Shown here: positions 46,944 to 56,151 of the stretch, piece after piece
Numbering within the stretch: position 1 is the first letter of the stretch
How the letters are laid out: every line of letters begins with the position of its first letter
Source of the DNA: Komagataella phaffii GS115
Taxonomy: Eukaryota > Ascomycota > Pichiomycetes > Pichiales > Pichiaceae
Direction of reading: 5' to 3'
Assembly (NCBI RefSeq): GCF_000027005.1
Contig: NC_012963.1
Coordinates: forward strand, 2,108,001-2,172,000
DNA: 64,000 bases
The notes under the pieces: model-generated
The model's input: only the letters and a program-made list of their open reading frames with translations
What the model was told of the DNA's origin: nothing
The model's database searches: none
Translations under genes and position numbers: made by a program

Positions 46944-47771
46944 ATGCAAGTTAACAAACGACACACCCAGACTCCAGATCACGGGTTGAAAAAATTTAAG
47001 AAGTCCCCCGGCAAGCTTAATCAGGGCCCTGGAGGATTTGACCATGAGAAAAACTCTAGAGAACAATCTCACTCTCATTCTGACATAGCAATTGACTCTG
47101 CATTGTTAGAGCAAGACAAAGATAACAAAGGAGCTCAAAACCATCTAAGCGATATCAGACAACAAGTAGATGCTGCGACTGCTGCTGCTGCTGCCGCCGC
47201 TGCTTCTGTGGATGCCTCGGCCTCTCAACACGCTCCAACAGCTTCCAATTTGTTAGCGTATCAACAGATCTTCCGTCAGCACCACGATGGATCACCTTCT
47301 AACAATCACCCAGGATCTCCCACTCAGCAGCATTCGGTGACATCTGGAGGACCCATAGTCAACAATGCCACTGCTTCTTCTAGTGCGGCTTCTTCAGGCT
47401 CTGGCTATTCGGTTAAGCCAGCCACTGGTTCTGAAGAATGGCATAAGATGCGTAAAGAGAATCACAAAGAAGTAGAAAGGCGTAGAAGAGAAAATATAAA
47501 CCACGGAATAAAGGAACTGGCCGCTCTGTTGCCAACAGGGGACTCGAACAAGGCTCAGATATTAAAGAAGGCTGTTGATTATATCAAGAGATTAAAGGAA
47601 AACGAAAACAACAACATCGAGAAATGGACCTTGGAGAAACTCATCACTGACCAAGCAGTCAACGAGTTAGCCAATTCCAATGAGAAGCTTAAAGCAGAGC
47701 TAGAAAAGGCATATCGTGAAATTGAGCATTGGAAAAAGGTCGCTGCTGATAACGACAAGTCTAGGCAATAA
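46944..47771 (+). CDS. CBF1: bHLH factor Cbf1
   Basis: Binds CACGTG; in Saccharomyces it acts at centromere CDEI and sulfur genes, and in Candida also at ribosomal protein and respiratory genes. The 275-residue protein has a low-complexity N-terminal half (an Ala run near 78-87, Ser/Gln/His-rich) and a bHLH at about 168-220. The basic region contains His174, Glu178 and Arg182, the class B contact set for CACGTG, in HKEVERRRRENIN. A leucine-type coiled coil follows to the end. The match to the Cbf1 bHLH, EEWHKMRKENHKEVERRRR, is strong. Confidence 0.93.
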   Translation: MQVNKRHTQTPDHGLKKFKKSPGKLNQGPGGFDHEKNSREQSHSHSDIAIDSALLEQDKDNKGAQNHLSDIRQQVDAATAAAAAAAASVDASASQHAPTASNLLAYQQIFRQHHDGSPSNNHPGSPTQQHSVTSGGPIVNNATASSSAASSGSGYSVKPATGSEEWHKMRKENHKEVERRRRENINHGIKELAALLPTGDSNKAQILKKAVDYIKRLKENENNNIEKWTLEKLITDQAVNELANSNEKLKAELEKAYREIEHWKKVAADNDKSRQ

Positions 47772-47827
47772 TTTGTGAATTTTTGTCAGGCTTGTATTCT
47801 TTATTTGTGTTTATTGTATATTGTATA

Positions 47828-48901
47828 TTATGTTAATTCAATGTCTCGTACTAGAATTCCCTGTTGACCCATGCCAAGGGCCCCCAATACTTCCACACTG
47901 GGGTTGAGACTATTAGTCTGCCCGTACAACTCCAGCTCCTCTTGTGTCGATGGTAACTTACCATTGAAGTTTAGAATCGTGGTTGATCCTCCGTACAAGA
48001 CATCACTCTCAATGCCAACTCGGTTGCATAAGACTGCAACTGCATTCTCTTTGAGCACATCTCGTTTATAGACATGAGTCAGAAAGGGAAAAAACCTTAG
48101 TATCCAATAATTTATATTAGAGTAGTCCGGTTTTGAAGGCTCAAAGTCAATTGTTTCCAACGTTTCATTCATACGGGTGGGCAATACTTCATCTTTTTTC
48201 AATTCGTAATTAACGTCAAATTCCGGGGTATCTATTTTTTCAAGGTAGAACTTTTGAAGTCTGCTTTTCTCTATATCACTAAGATCCTTTTTAATGGAAG
48301 GCGATAGAGGGGACAACCAGGCCATTGGGCACAAAATGAGTCTTGTACCGGTTTTCAAGCAATGGCCACTGAACTCGAAGTCTGTGAATGGAGCTTCAAA
48401 TTTATAAGGATTCAAATCCATGCAAATTCCAAATGATGTCTTTACAGTCTTTCCTTCAATTAATAAATCTACTGTTTGAAACCCATCAGAAGATTCCGAA
48501 CATCCCCAATGTTCATCAGCTTCATACAAGAAGGACTTTCTGTAGTTGTTCATTACTTTTCCCTGAGGCGATACAAGTACCGCACTGTTGTAAATACGGG
48601 GAGGGCTCTCTAAACTTTTTTCTGGGTATCCTATTAAAGTAAAGCAATCCCACGTCTTGGATACTTTTTGAGCCCATTGGGTACTAGCTCCCTTGGTTGT
48701 TTCCTCCAAAAAAGGCTCTATCCGCTGCTGGCTTTGAAAATTGTAGCCAGTCAATGCTAACTCGGGAAGGATCAAAATGTTTGGCTTCTTGACCTGTTTC
48801 TCCTTGAATGTTTCCTGAAGCAAGGAATACGCAAGGTTAGCATTCTCTTCAAACTCGCCAAGCTTGGGGTTCAACTGGAGACACGCTATACGCAATTTCA
48901 T
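47828..48901 (-). CDS. NTA1: Protein N-terminal asparagine/glutamine amidase (Nta1)
   Basis: Deamidates N-terminal Asn and Gln, feeding the Arg/N-degron pathway. The 357-residue nitrilase-fold protein has the catalytic triad Glu47 (LPELALTGYNF), Lys122 (YRKSFLYEADEHW) and Cys160 (FGICMDLNPYKFEAPF). The open frame extends 33 codons upstream to a TTG. The ATG before KLRIACLQLNPKLGEF is preferred because that strand starts the fold, though Saccharomyces Nta1 can carry a mitochondrial extension. CBF1 converges from the left with 56 bp between stops. Confidence 0.92.
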   Translation of the reverse strand: MKLRIACLQLNPKLGEFEENANLAYSLLQETFKEKQVKKPNILILPELALTGYNFQSQQRIEPFLEETTKGASTQWAQKVSKTWDCFTLIGYPEKSLESPPRIYNSAVLVSPQGKVMNNYRKSFLYEADEHWGCSESSDGFQTVDLLIEGKTVKTSFGICMDLNPYKFEAPFTDFEFSGHCLKTGTRLILCPMAWLSPLSPSIKKDLSDIEKSRLQKFYLEKIDTPEFDVNYELKKDEVLPTRMNETLETIDFEPSKPDYSNINYWILRFFPFLTHVYKRDVLKENAVAVLCNRVGIESDVLYGGSTTILNFNGKLPSTQEELELYGQTNSLNPSVEVLGALGMGQQGILVRDIELT

Positions 48902-49258
48902 AGAATATACCCAGGCAAGAGTGAGAGAACAGAGATGGGCAAATATAAGTGCATGATTATGTAATTCATTATACTGATAATGGAAGAAGCCCTTTAACAA
49001 CTATGTAGCCATGAATGCATGCTTTAAGGTATATGCTAATCAAAAAAGCCGGTGCTTATTCAATGTCATCTTTTGTATGGCCGTATTGATTTCTAGCTTC
49101 TTAGAATCAATACAGCTTCCAATGAGTGTTAAAACAATACAGTGGAAAAACTGTCAGGGTTTATTATAAAATCCAAATGATTCATTATATCGTTTTCAAA
49201 CCGCGTCTCTTGAGCTTATCAGTGGGTAATTAAGGAGATTATTATTTGCATTCCTCCG
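48902..49258. other. Intergenic: NTA1 promoter and MNN4 3' region
   Basis: 357 bp between two minus-strand genes. It is AT-rich, with no ORF of note and no motif I would defend. Confidence 0.5.
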
Positions 49259-51841
49259 CTATTCTTTAGCCTCCTGCTGGCTCTTTTGTTCTGTTGGTTG
49301 TTCGCCCTCATTATCGTCTTCTTCATATTCTTCCTTTTCTTCCTTCTCTTTCCTCTCCTTTTCTTCCTTTTCCTTCTTTTCCTTTTCTTCCTTTTCCTTC
49401 TTCTCTTTTTCCTCCTTTTCCTTCTTCTCTTTTTCCTCCTTTTCCTTCTTCTCCTTTCTTTCTTTTTCCCTATTCTCTTGCTTCTTTTCTAATTCTTCGA
49501 CCTCATTGTATCCATCAAGAGCCTTCAACCTACTCTCGTAAGTCACCAGATCTTTTCTGATTGGATTCATAAACCGCAAGTTTTCCAAGAACTGCCTGTA
49601 CTCAGCCGACTTCCGTTTATTTTGGTCATAGTTTACTATCAAATGCTTCAGTTCCTCCTCGTGCACTCGTGTCACGTTGAAAGTAGAATAAATGTTCTTA
49701 AAAGTATGATCATTGCGCAAAAACTTTTTTAGATTAATGTCAGAGTTTAACCGAGGAAAGATAGTCGCCATTGTCTTTGCAGATAAAGGACGGCCATGAC
49801 TATTAGTACCTTGCAAGATATCATAGATGTCATTGTATGACATCCAAAGTCGAAGCTCTGGAACGTAGAGATACTTCGCATATGTGTTCTTTTCAAGACC
49901 TCTCCTTTGGTACTCAGTTTCCAATATAGTAACAAAATCGTTGGGTATTAGGGTGAGTGCACCTTCTACTATCGACAACTTCAAAGGAGATAGCTCCGAG
50001 TATTGGTAAAAATGACCGTTTCTACAGTTGTAAACTTGTGCATTCAAATTTTGCCTCAAGTTTCTAGTGAGTCCGTTCTCAGGAGTCGATCCTGTTGAGT
50101 CGGTAGATTTTTTCGGTTGTTTTATCAGCTTATTGGAGTATCTTTTGGGCATTGTTGATCCAGTCAAAGCCAAACCCGTAATGTCAATGAAGAGACCAGA
50201 CGACACATCAATAAAACGGGCATCAATGTTGTTGTTACCATTACCTCGCGTTCTCTGGGCCAGGAAGCTCGTGCAATCAACGTAGTATCTGCCAAACCCT
50301 TGAGAAACATCCTCCACGACCAGAGAATTGTTGAACTGTTTGCAGAAGTTATTCAGCTCCATTATGGGCATTTGTACGTCAATGTCATTGTCCCATGGAA
50401 AAGAAAGTCCATCCCAATACCATGACAGTAAAGAACCGTGCGAGATCCAATTGATAATGTTATTGTGATACGTGAAGTACTGCCAAGTTCGAAGAAGTCT
50501 ATGCATGATTATTTTCTTTCTTTCAGTCTCATCCTCAAAATGATTTATCTGAGTTTTATCAATGAGTCCGCTGAAGAATCTGTAATCATAATGAATTCCA
50601 CCATCTTGTGGGTTCTTCAATATAACTTCGCCAAAATACTTGGGCAACTTTCTTGCCTCTAACAAGGAGGAATAAGCTAAGGACTCGTAGTGCGATTTCT
50701 CGAAGTCATTTAGACTCTCAAGCCGCTCTTCATAGTTCGAAAGAATCCTTCCGTAATTAAAAATAAACGACGACTCTTTCAGTTTAAGCTTGTAGTCATT
50801 TTCCTTCAAAGCAGAATCAATACTAGGTTCTGAAGATATTGGACGGGGCTTGACCTGAGATTTCAGTCTATTGAATTCGTATACGGGGTCAAACGTGAAA
50901 GTTTTTTGGTCTTGAGGCAGATTGTGTTCCTTCTTTTTCTTTGAGAAAAAGTGTGAAAGCAGGCCAGATTTTAGAATTCTTTTATTTTGAGTTCGGTCGA
51001 CTGTCAAAGCGTAACTACCTCCATCTGTTAAAAATATCAAACTTTTTGGGAGCGGCAGCTTTGAGTTGATATAAGATTTAGATTGAAAGATTTTTTGCTG
51101 AGGATTATCTTTAGCATCAGAATAACCAAACACATGGAAGTTAGGAGACAAGATGTCCCGACTATTAATCTCTTCCGCATATGTGGAGTTTACGGAATTT
51201 TGAAGTGATTTATCAGTTATGCAAAGGCCCTCAAGCCAGTCCACAACAGTGATATTGTTAAGCTTCATAGTTGCCTCACTTTCTCTAGGGAAAACTGCCT
51301 CGCAGCCTTTCGTTTTATCCAAGTATTGATTTAGGGCCGTCAGATCTATCCAGTCAGCCCACGAAAAAGGCACCCGCAAGTTATAAGGAGCGTAACTAGT
51401 CGCGTACCTGTCATAAGTCCTCTGATGAATGTAGCTCAGATACACAGCCAAAGTTATCCGCGGTTCGTAAGTGTATTCTTCTTCGCTCAATCTCTTCCAA
51501 AGTTCAACATTTTGAATGGTTACGTCAGTCTTCGATGAAGTAGACTCGTAATCCGCCAACTTGCCATTCTCATTACTTTGAATTCTTGCCATTGCGGCGA
51601 AGACATGTTCATCAAATTTGTGATAAGTCTTTTGGCCTTTGAGCTTCAGCTTTATGAAATCGGATATAGATAGCGAGGAGTTAGCTAGATCCCAATCGCC
51701 CAAGTCAAGCAAGCTTGCTAATTTTCCTTCAGAGACGCTCTCCAATCCTAGGACCAAAACCACCAGCTGGTAAACAACCAGTAGCATCATCATAATGAGG
51801 AGACGAGATCTCCTCGGTATCAACCGCTTTGATACTTTCAT
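49259..51841 (-). CDS. MNN4: Mnn4-family mannosylphosphate transfer protein with Lys/Glu tail
   Basis: A Golgi type II membrane protein needed to add mannose-phosphate to glycans. Of 860 residues, the start MKVSKRLIPRRSRLL is cytosolic and a signal anchor follows (about 15-35). The LicD-type core lies near 470-560 with HGSLLSWYWDGLSFPWDNDIDV, then DARFIDVSSGLFIDITGL. The last 75 residues are a Lys/Glu repeat, the feature for which S. cerevisiae Mnn4 is known. An upstream TTG start is discarded. The tandem MNN4-family gene PNO1 is immediately upstream, matching the P. pastoris PNO1/MNN4 locus as I remember it. Confidence 0.83.
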   Translation of the reverse strand: MKVSKRLIPRRSRLLIMMMLLVVYQLVVLVLGLESVSEGKLASLLDLGDWDLANSSLSISDFIKLKLKGQKTYHKFDEHVFAAMARIQSNENGKLADYESTSSKTDVTIQNVELWKRLSEEEYTYEPRITLAVYLSYIHQRTYDRYATSYAPYNLRVPFSWADWIDLTALNQYLDKTKGCEAVFPRESEATMKLNNITVVDWLEGLCITDKSLQNSVNSTYAEEINSRDILSPNFHVFGYSDAKDNPQQKIFQSKSYINSKLPLPKSLIFLTDGGSYALTVDRTQNKRILKSGLLSHFFSKKKKEHNLPQDQKTFTFDPVYEFNRLKSQVKPRPISSEPSIDSALKENDYKLKLKESSFIFNYGRILSNYEERLESLNDFEKSHYESLAYSSLLEARKLPKYFGEVILKNPQDGGIHYDYRFFSGLIDKTQINHFEDETERKKIIMHRLLRTWQYFTYHNNIINWISHGSLLSWYWDGLSFPWDNDIDVQMPIMELNNFCKQFNNSLVVEDVSQGFGRYYVDCTSFLAQRTRGNGNNNIDARFIDVSSGLFIDITGLALTGSTMPKRYSNKLIKQPKKSTDSTGSTPENGLTRNLRQNLNAQVYNCRNGHFYQYSELSPLKLSIVEGALTLIPNDFVTILETEYQRRGLEKNTYAKYLYVPELRLWMSYNDIYDILQGTNSHGRPLSAKTMATIFPRLNSDINLKKFLRNDHTFKNIYSTFNVTRVHEEELKHLIVNYDQNKRKSAEYRQFLENLRFMNPIRKDLVTYESRLKALDGYNEVEELEKKQENREKERKEKKEKEEKEKKEKEEKEKKEKEEKEKKEKEEKERKEKEEKEEYEEDDNEGEQPTEQKSQQEAKE
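49317..49470 (-). repeat. KEKEEKEKKEKEE repeat tract in MNN4
   Basis: About 150 bp of CTTTTCCTCC/CTTCTC-type units encode alternating Lys and Glu blocks near the C-terminus. The unit stays in frame. Confidence 0.85.
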
Positions 51842-52140
51842 CCTTGAGTCTGTAAGTTTAGCTTGAGGCAAAAAAAACTACTGTTTGTGTGCCGATAACC
51901 AAAATCTGACAGAGTCCAAAGGAAAACAAAGTCTGATCACACGACACAATGTATTTTTCCCCTTTTGGCGCGAGATCATCAGGAATTTCATATGAGTGCG
52001 TCTTGAAGTAGATTTGGAGATTTTGCGCTATGGAGCTGGAGATTCGAGGTATTTTTGGGGACTAAATGCTAACATCACCTAATTCATTACTGTATATATT
52101 TATCCTATAGTTTCTGGAACATTTTAGGCAAAACGGCTGC

Positions 52141-54474
52141 TCACTGTTTTCTATGCTTAGAAAGGTCTATCCGCTCAAATTGGAACAAATCTTTGCGTAA
52201 AGGCTGGAATTTCTTCAGACTTGCTAGAAACTCCTGGTAAGAACTGGTTATGTCATTTGACTGCATGGACCTGTCCCCATCTGGTTTGACACTGGAAAGA
52301 TACTGCATCTCTTTATGGTGAATGGAAGTCAGTTCGTATGTCCTGATCACCTCCTCTAATATATCGGGATTATCATCCAACAATTCCAATTTTTTGATGT
52401 TGGAAAGTTCAAGAATAGACTTGATAATCTTGTTATGGTCCACCCCTCCACCTTCAATTTCGTATTTGGATGAAGGCACAAGTGCTAGCATTGGATCTCT
52501 TTCAAGCCACAAATTCAATTGAGTCATAAAAAAGTTGCCGTTGTAGTGTTTCGAAGTCAAACCAGTTGTATACTCCTCTCTCAATATTTCTTCATACTGT
52601 TGAGGAATGAAACTGGGAACCCCCTCCATCAACGTGTATTTGAGAGGTGCTATATTGTTATGAGAGTAGAAATGATTATTCCTGCAATTGTAAATAGGAT
52701 CTTTCTTCGAAGCGTTACTAAACCTTGGCGGTCGAGCTGACTGACTGGTACTTAATCCAGTGATATCGATATAAAGGCCTGTTTCAACATTTATGAATCT
52801 TGCATCAATGAAGTTTAATCCTTTGCCTTTTGTTCTATGCGTGATACTTGATCCGCAATCCAAGAAAAAAGAAGAATATCCTTCAGTAAGATCCTCAATT
52901 ATTAATGATTGGTTGAAGTTAGCACATAGATTGTTCAAACTCTTGATTGGCATTTGCACATCAATATCATAATCCCAAGGGAACATCAATGAATTCCAAT
53001 ACCAAGAAAGTAAAGTTCCATGAGCCAACCAAGTGGGAGATCCTTGCTGGTAATTGAATACAAGCCAGTTTCGCAATAAACGATGCAAAACAGATCTCTT
53101 TCTCAGTTGTCTTTCTTCCTCAGTAAAACCGGAACTTTCATGATTCATGGCTCCATTGAAAAACCTCCAGTCATAATGCGCTCCACCTTCTTTGTTAACA
53201 GTATTGATAATCATTCTGGCCTCATAAAAGTATTTCTTCACGTCATTCTCTCGAGTCGCAAAAGAGTACTGCAAAGATTCTTTGTATCTCTGGGTATGAA
53301 GGTCCAAGTCCTGTTCAGATAAACCTTTAATCAATGACTCGACCTCGGAATCATCAAAGGTAAAATCATTCTTACTCAGGGGCAACTCAAAGTTGTTCTC
53401 CTTTAATTCAGTAGTGAAATAGCCTTCTCCACTGGATGAGTTACTAGATGAAGGGACTGTCTCTATCAGGTGAGATAGCTCCTCTTGTGCATTAAATTGA
53501 AGGTTTTCTTTCCCATTTTTGTAAAACTCCCATAGTTCAGTACGAGCAATGTTTGGATCAAGTTTTCCTGTTTGGTCAACTCCAACTTGGTATAATCCCT
53601 TTTTAGTCATGAAACTTAATGAAAGTGGAACTGGCGCACCGGTTAATAGATAAAGATTTGATTCCAGTCGCTTGGCTGTATGCTGCATGGGAATTCCAAG
53701 TGACTTTAAAATAAAAGGACCAGGTAGATGGTCTTTTGATGAAATCCCATACTGTATCAGGTGCTCATCACGAACATCTTTAAACTCAATACAGTTACCC
53801 GTGGGTTTTCGTTTGTCTTTATTACTTGATTCATAAAAGTAATCACATGCGACCTTATCTTCTTGTTTTATGTCCAAATAAGGATTCAGTGACGATAAAT
53901 CTCTAAAATGTGCCCAGTTGAAGGGTATTGTAAGATTTGTTGTGCTTCCAGAGGCCAATTTATCCTTGATATACTTCAAGTAAACTGAGAATGTAAGCCT
54001 TGGGTCATAGAAGTAAAAGTTTCCTATGTTCTTAGAATTGTAAAGTGAATTATCAAGTCTTTCTTTGAACGGCTGCAGCTCAAACGACTGTATGTTGGGG
54101 ATTTTCAAGCTTGCTTCCGTGAGAGTGGTATCGAGTTTCCACATGTTTTCTTCCTCTTTGGTAGATTGGGCAATTCTATAGCGCAATTCGTTTTCAATGG
54201 AAATATCGTCTGGATCCTCATAACGGCTATTTGATTCCGTGTCAATCAAAGGAAGTCCATATCCGTTGATCTTGTTGTCACTAACAACGGAAGAAGCATT
54301 GAAAGTTGAAGATACAGCGCTATGGCCTGTATAAGTATCAGAAACTCTTATTATGCCGACAATTTTGCTTTCATCGTAGAAGGTTACTGTGGTGAAAAAT
54401 ATTATTGAGGCTATAATAACAGCTCCGATCAGTCCTTTTGAGGTTCTGGCTTTTATGGCACTCCTGAGTGTCAT
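52141..54474 (-). CDS. PNO1: Pno1, Mnn4-like phosphomannosylation protein
   Basis: Second LicD/MNN4-family protein, 777 residues from the ATG at 54474; the frame continues 15 codons upstream to a TTG, which is not used. It has a short cytosolic N-terminus and signal anchor (about 15-33), a lumenal stem, and the core LAHGTLLSWYWNSLMFPWDYDIDVQMP near 490-505, then DARFINVETGLYIDITGL. It lacks the charged tail of its tandem neighbour MNN4, from which it is separated by 299 bp. P. pastoris PNO1 was described as required for phosphomannosylation of N-glycans, and adjacency to MNN4 supports this assignment. Confidence 0.78.
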   Translation of the reverse strand: MTLRSAIKARTSKGLIGAVIIASIIFFTTVTFYDESKIVGIIRVSDTYTGHSAVSSTFNASSVVSDNKINGYGLPLIDTESNSRYEDPDDISIENELRYRIAQSTKEEENMWKLDTTLTEASLKIPNIQSFELQPFKERLDNSLYNSKNIGNFYFYDPRLTFSVYLKYIKDKLASGSTTNLTIPFNWAHFRDLSSLNPYLDIKQEDKVACDYFYESSNKDKRKPTGNCIEFKDVRDEHLIQYGISSKDHLPGPFILKSLGIPMQHTAKRLESNLYLLTGAPVPLSLSFMTKKGLYQVGVDQTGKLDPNIARTELWEFYKNGKENLQFNAQEELSHLIETVPSSSNSSSGEGYFTTELKENNFELPLSKNDFTFDDSEVESLIKGLSEQDLDLHTQRYKESLQYSFATRENDVKKYFYEARMIINTVNKEGGAHYDWRFFNGAMNHESSGFTEEERQLRKRSVLHRLLRNWLVFNYQQGSPTWLAHGTLLSWYWNSLMFPWDYDIDVQMPIKSLNNLCANFNQSLIIEDLTEGYSSFFLDCGSSITHRTKGKGLNFIDARFINVETGLYIDITGLSTSQSARPPRFSNASKKDPIYNCRNNHFYSHNNIAPLKYTLMEGVPSFIPQQYEEILREEYTTGLTSKHYNGNFFMTQLNLWLERDPMLALVPSSKYEIEGGGVDHNKIIKSILELSNIKKLELLDDNPDILEEVIRTYELTSIHHKEMQYLSSVKPDGDRSMQSNDITSSYQEFLASLKKFQPLRKDLFQFERIDLSKHRKQ

Positions 54475-54804
54475 CGCAAGTTCTCTCGCTTGAGGGACCA
54501 AAGACTTAAAGTTGAACAATTTGATCTGCTACTAGGTGGAAAATACAGATCATTTATTAAAAGGAAAGGTACGTAGTTACATATTAGAATTCTGGCTTAG
54601 CAGTGGGCTATGATTAAACTGCGCCTAAACGTTGGTTACGTCGCAATGCATACAATTATGCTTGATGAGCTTAAAAAACAGTTTCAGGCACAATTAAATA
54701 GCTTTGGGGACTAATATGCAACCGCTCCTATTGCGCTTCGTGTTTTTTTTCGGTGAAAGTATCACACGACATCAATGCAATCAATAGTCAACGCAATGCA
54801 ATTA
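54475..54804. other. Intergenic: PNO1 promoter and CWC24 3' region
   Basis: 330 bp. It contains T8 at about 54742-54750 and two short CAATGCA-like repeats near 54775 and 54792. No ORF or RNA gene is seen. Confidence 0.5.
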
Positions 54805-55521
54805 CTAAACTTTATTACTTTCATTATTATGTATCTTAGCCAGAAATTGGGACAACTTCTTTGCTGGTAAAGCAACTCCTAAAGTGTCTCTGCCACATAT
54901 AATACAATTTGGTTTTCTTCTTGACCGTTGCAGGAAACATTGTTCGCAAAAATAATGATTGCAAGAAGTTTTCACGGGTGATTTGTAATCTCCTTTGCAT
55001 ATAATGCATTTAAACGGGATATCTTTGAGCTCATCTTCATTAAACATTTGGATCTCCTTAACCCCTTTGAGAGTATTATGCTTCTTCTTTTGGACATTTT
55101 CCCACTCCCTATCTAATTTCCATCCCTGTTTGAAATCATCCCTCAGGTGCAAAAACTTACAAGTGTCACCATATCCGCAGTAACCTGTCTGTTTGTAGTC
55201 CTTGCAAACATCTGGTTGAAAATCGATAGTTGTTGTACTATTAATGTTAGTAGCCGACTTTGACATTGGCTTATTAGCGCTTGGGGTTATGAATTTGGCA
55301 AAGTTGTTCACTGAATGCTCTTCTCGTGGTGCATCCCCTCCTATTTCTGTTACTGTGTTTCTCTGTGGCAATGTAATTGGAGCTTTATCATCAGCCTCAA
55401 CAGGTGCTCTTTTCTTGTGCACTTTAACTACCGCTATTGATCCTTCATTATCTTGTATGCTAGCTAACTCTCCCTCGCCTATATGCCTTTTCTTTCCTTT
55501 CACTACCCTTTTCTTGAACAT
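54805..55521 (-). CDS. CWC24: Cwc24, spliceosome factor with CCCH and RING fingers
   Basis: Associates with the spliceosome before the first step; related to human RNF113A. The 238 residues have a disordered basic N-terminus, then a CCCH finger (Cys106, Cys115, Cys121, His125) and a C3HC4 RING (Cys172, 175, 187, His189, Cys192, 195, 206, 209). The segment between them (GWKLDREWENVQKKK) is typical of the family. All metal ligands are intact. It diverges from RPL38 across 242 bp. Confidence 0.92.
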   Translation of the reverse strand: MFKKRVVKGKKRHIGEGELASIQDNEGSIAVVKVHKKRAPVEADDKAPITLPQRNTVTEIGGDAPREEHSVNNFAKFITPSANKPMSKSATNINSTTTIDFQPDVCKDYKQTGYCGYGDTCKFLHLRDDFKQGWKLDREWENVQKKKHNTLKGVKEIQMFNEDELKDIPFKCIICKGDYKSPVKTSCNHYFCEQCFLQRSRRKPNCIICGRDTLGVALPAKKLSQFLAKIHNNESNKV

Positions 55522-55631
55522 ATAGAATGATGCCTACGGAGCAAGAAAGATGACCTAATCGCTTTGATAGTAGTGCAGCGGATAATATGAATACCTTATC
55601 AACTGTGGTCCTTGCCCCTCGCTGAAACGAT

Positions 55632-55652
55632 CACGTGGTTGTTTTTAGGGCT
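55632..55652. promoter_or_regulatory. CACGTG plus AGCCCTAA-type box before RPL38
   Basis: CACGTG at 55632-55637 is followed by TTAGGGCT at 55645-55652 (complement AGCCCTAA). They resemble Cbf1 and Tbf1 sites, and both lie 110-130 bp upstream of the RPL38 ATG. Confidence 0.6.
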
Positions 55653-55763
55653 ACTGCCGCTCCTACCTCCTACTTTCCTCCATGAACCTTCTTCCTCGCG
55701 AGGAGATTACCGATTTTTTTTCAGTCTGACCAAATTAATTTTGCACACCAACACACACACCAA

Positions 55764-56000
55764 ATGCCTAGACAAATCACTGATATCAAGAAGTTTGTTG
55801 AGTTGACTAGAAGAGCAGACGTCAAGTCCGCCACCGTCAAGACCAACTCTAAATTCAACTCCAAGGGTGAGAAATACCAGCAGACTAAGTTCAAGGTTAG
55901 AGGTGCTAGATATCTGTACACTCTGATTGTCGAAGATGCTGACAAGGCCAAGAAGTTGGTGCAATCTTTACCACCACAATTGAAGGTTACCAAGTTGTAG
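55764..56000 (+). CDS. RPL38: 60S ribosomal protein L38
   Basis: Complete 78-residue eL38: MPRQITDIKKFVELTRRADV at the start, then TKFKVRGARYLYTLIV and ending in LKVTKL. No intron interrupts it. A pyrimidine-rich leader (TTTTTTTTCAG...CACACACC) precedes the ATG, as is usual for yeast ribosomal protein genes. Codons are strongly biased to the preferred set (AAG, GTC, ACC), unlike the neighbouring genes, which suggests high expression. Confidence 0.98.
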   Translation: MPRQITDIKKFVELTRRADVKSATVKTNSKFNSKGEKYQQTKFKVRGARYLYTLIVEDADKAKKLVQSLPPQLKVTKL

Positions 56001-56120
56001 ATTCGGATAGTGTAATTTAATCAATAACTTGAAAAAAATATCATTTAATTTACTATACACACGGACATAAACTGAAAGGGCAAGGAAGGGGAAAATGGGA
56101 AAAATAATGAGGATATGCAA

Positions 56121-56145
56121 GATGAGAGATGAGAGATGAGAGATG
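56121..56145. repeat. GATGAGA heptamer tandem repeat
   Basis: Three full copies plus four bases of GATGAGA lie just beyond the stop of the PEX30-type gene. Confidence 0.8.
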
Positions 56146-56151
56146 TCCACT

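Noticed and set aside
49286..49560. Plus-strand Phe/Leu-rich and Pro/Ser-rich frames opposite the MNN4 tail
   Set aside because: They are translations of the complement of the Lys/Glu repeat and only look like membrane proteins by composition.
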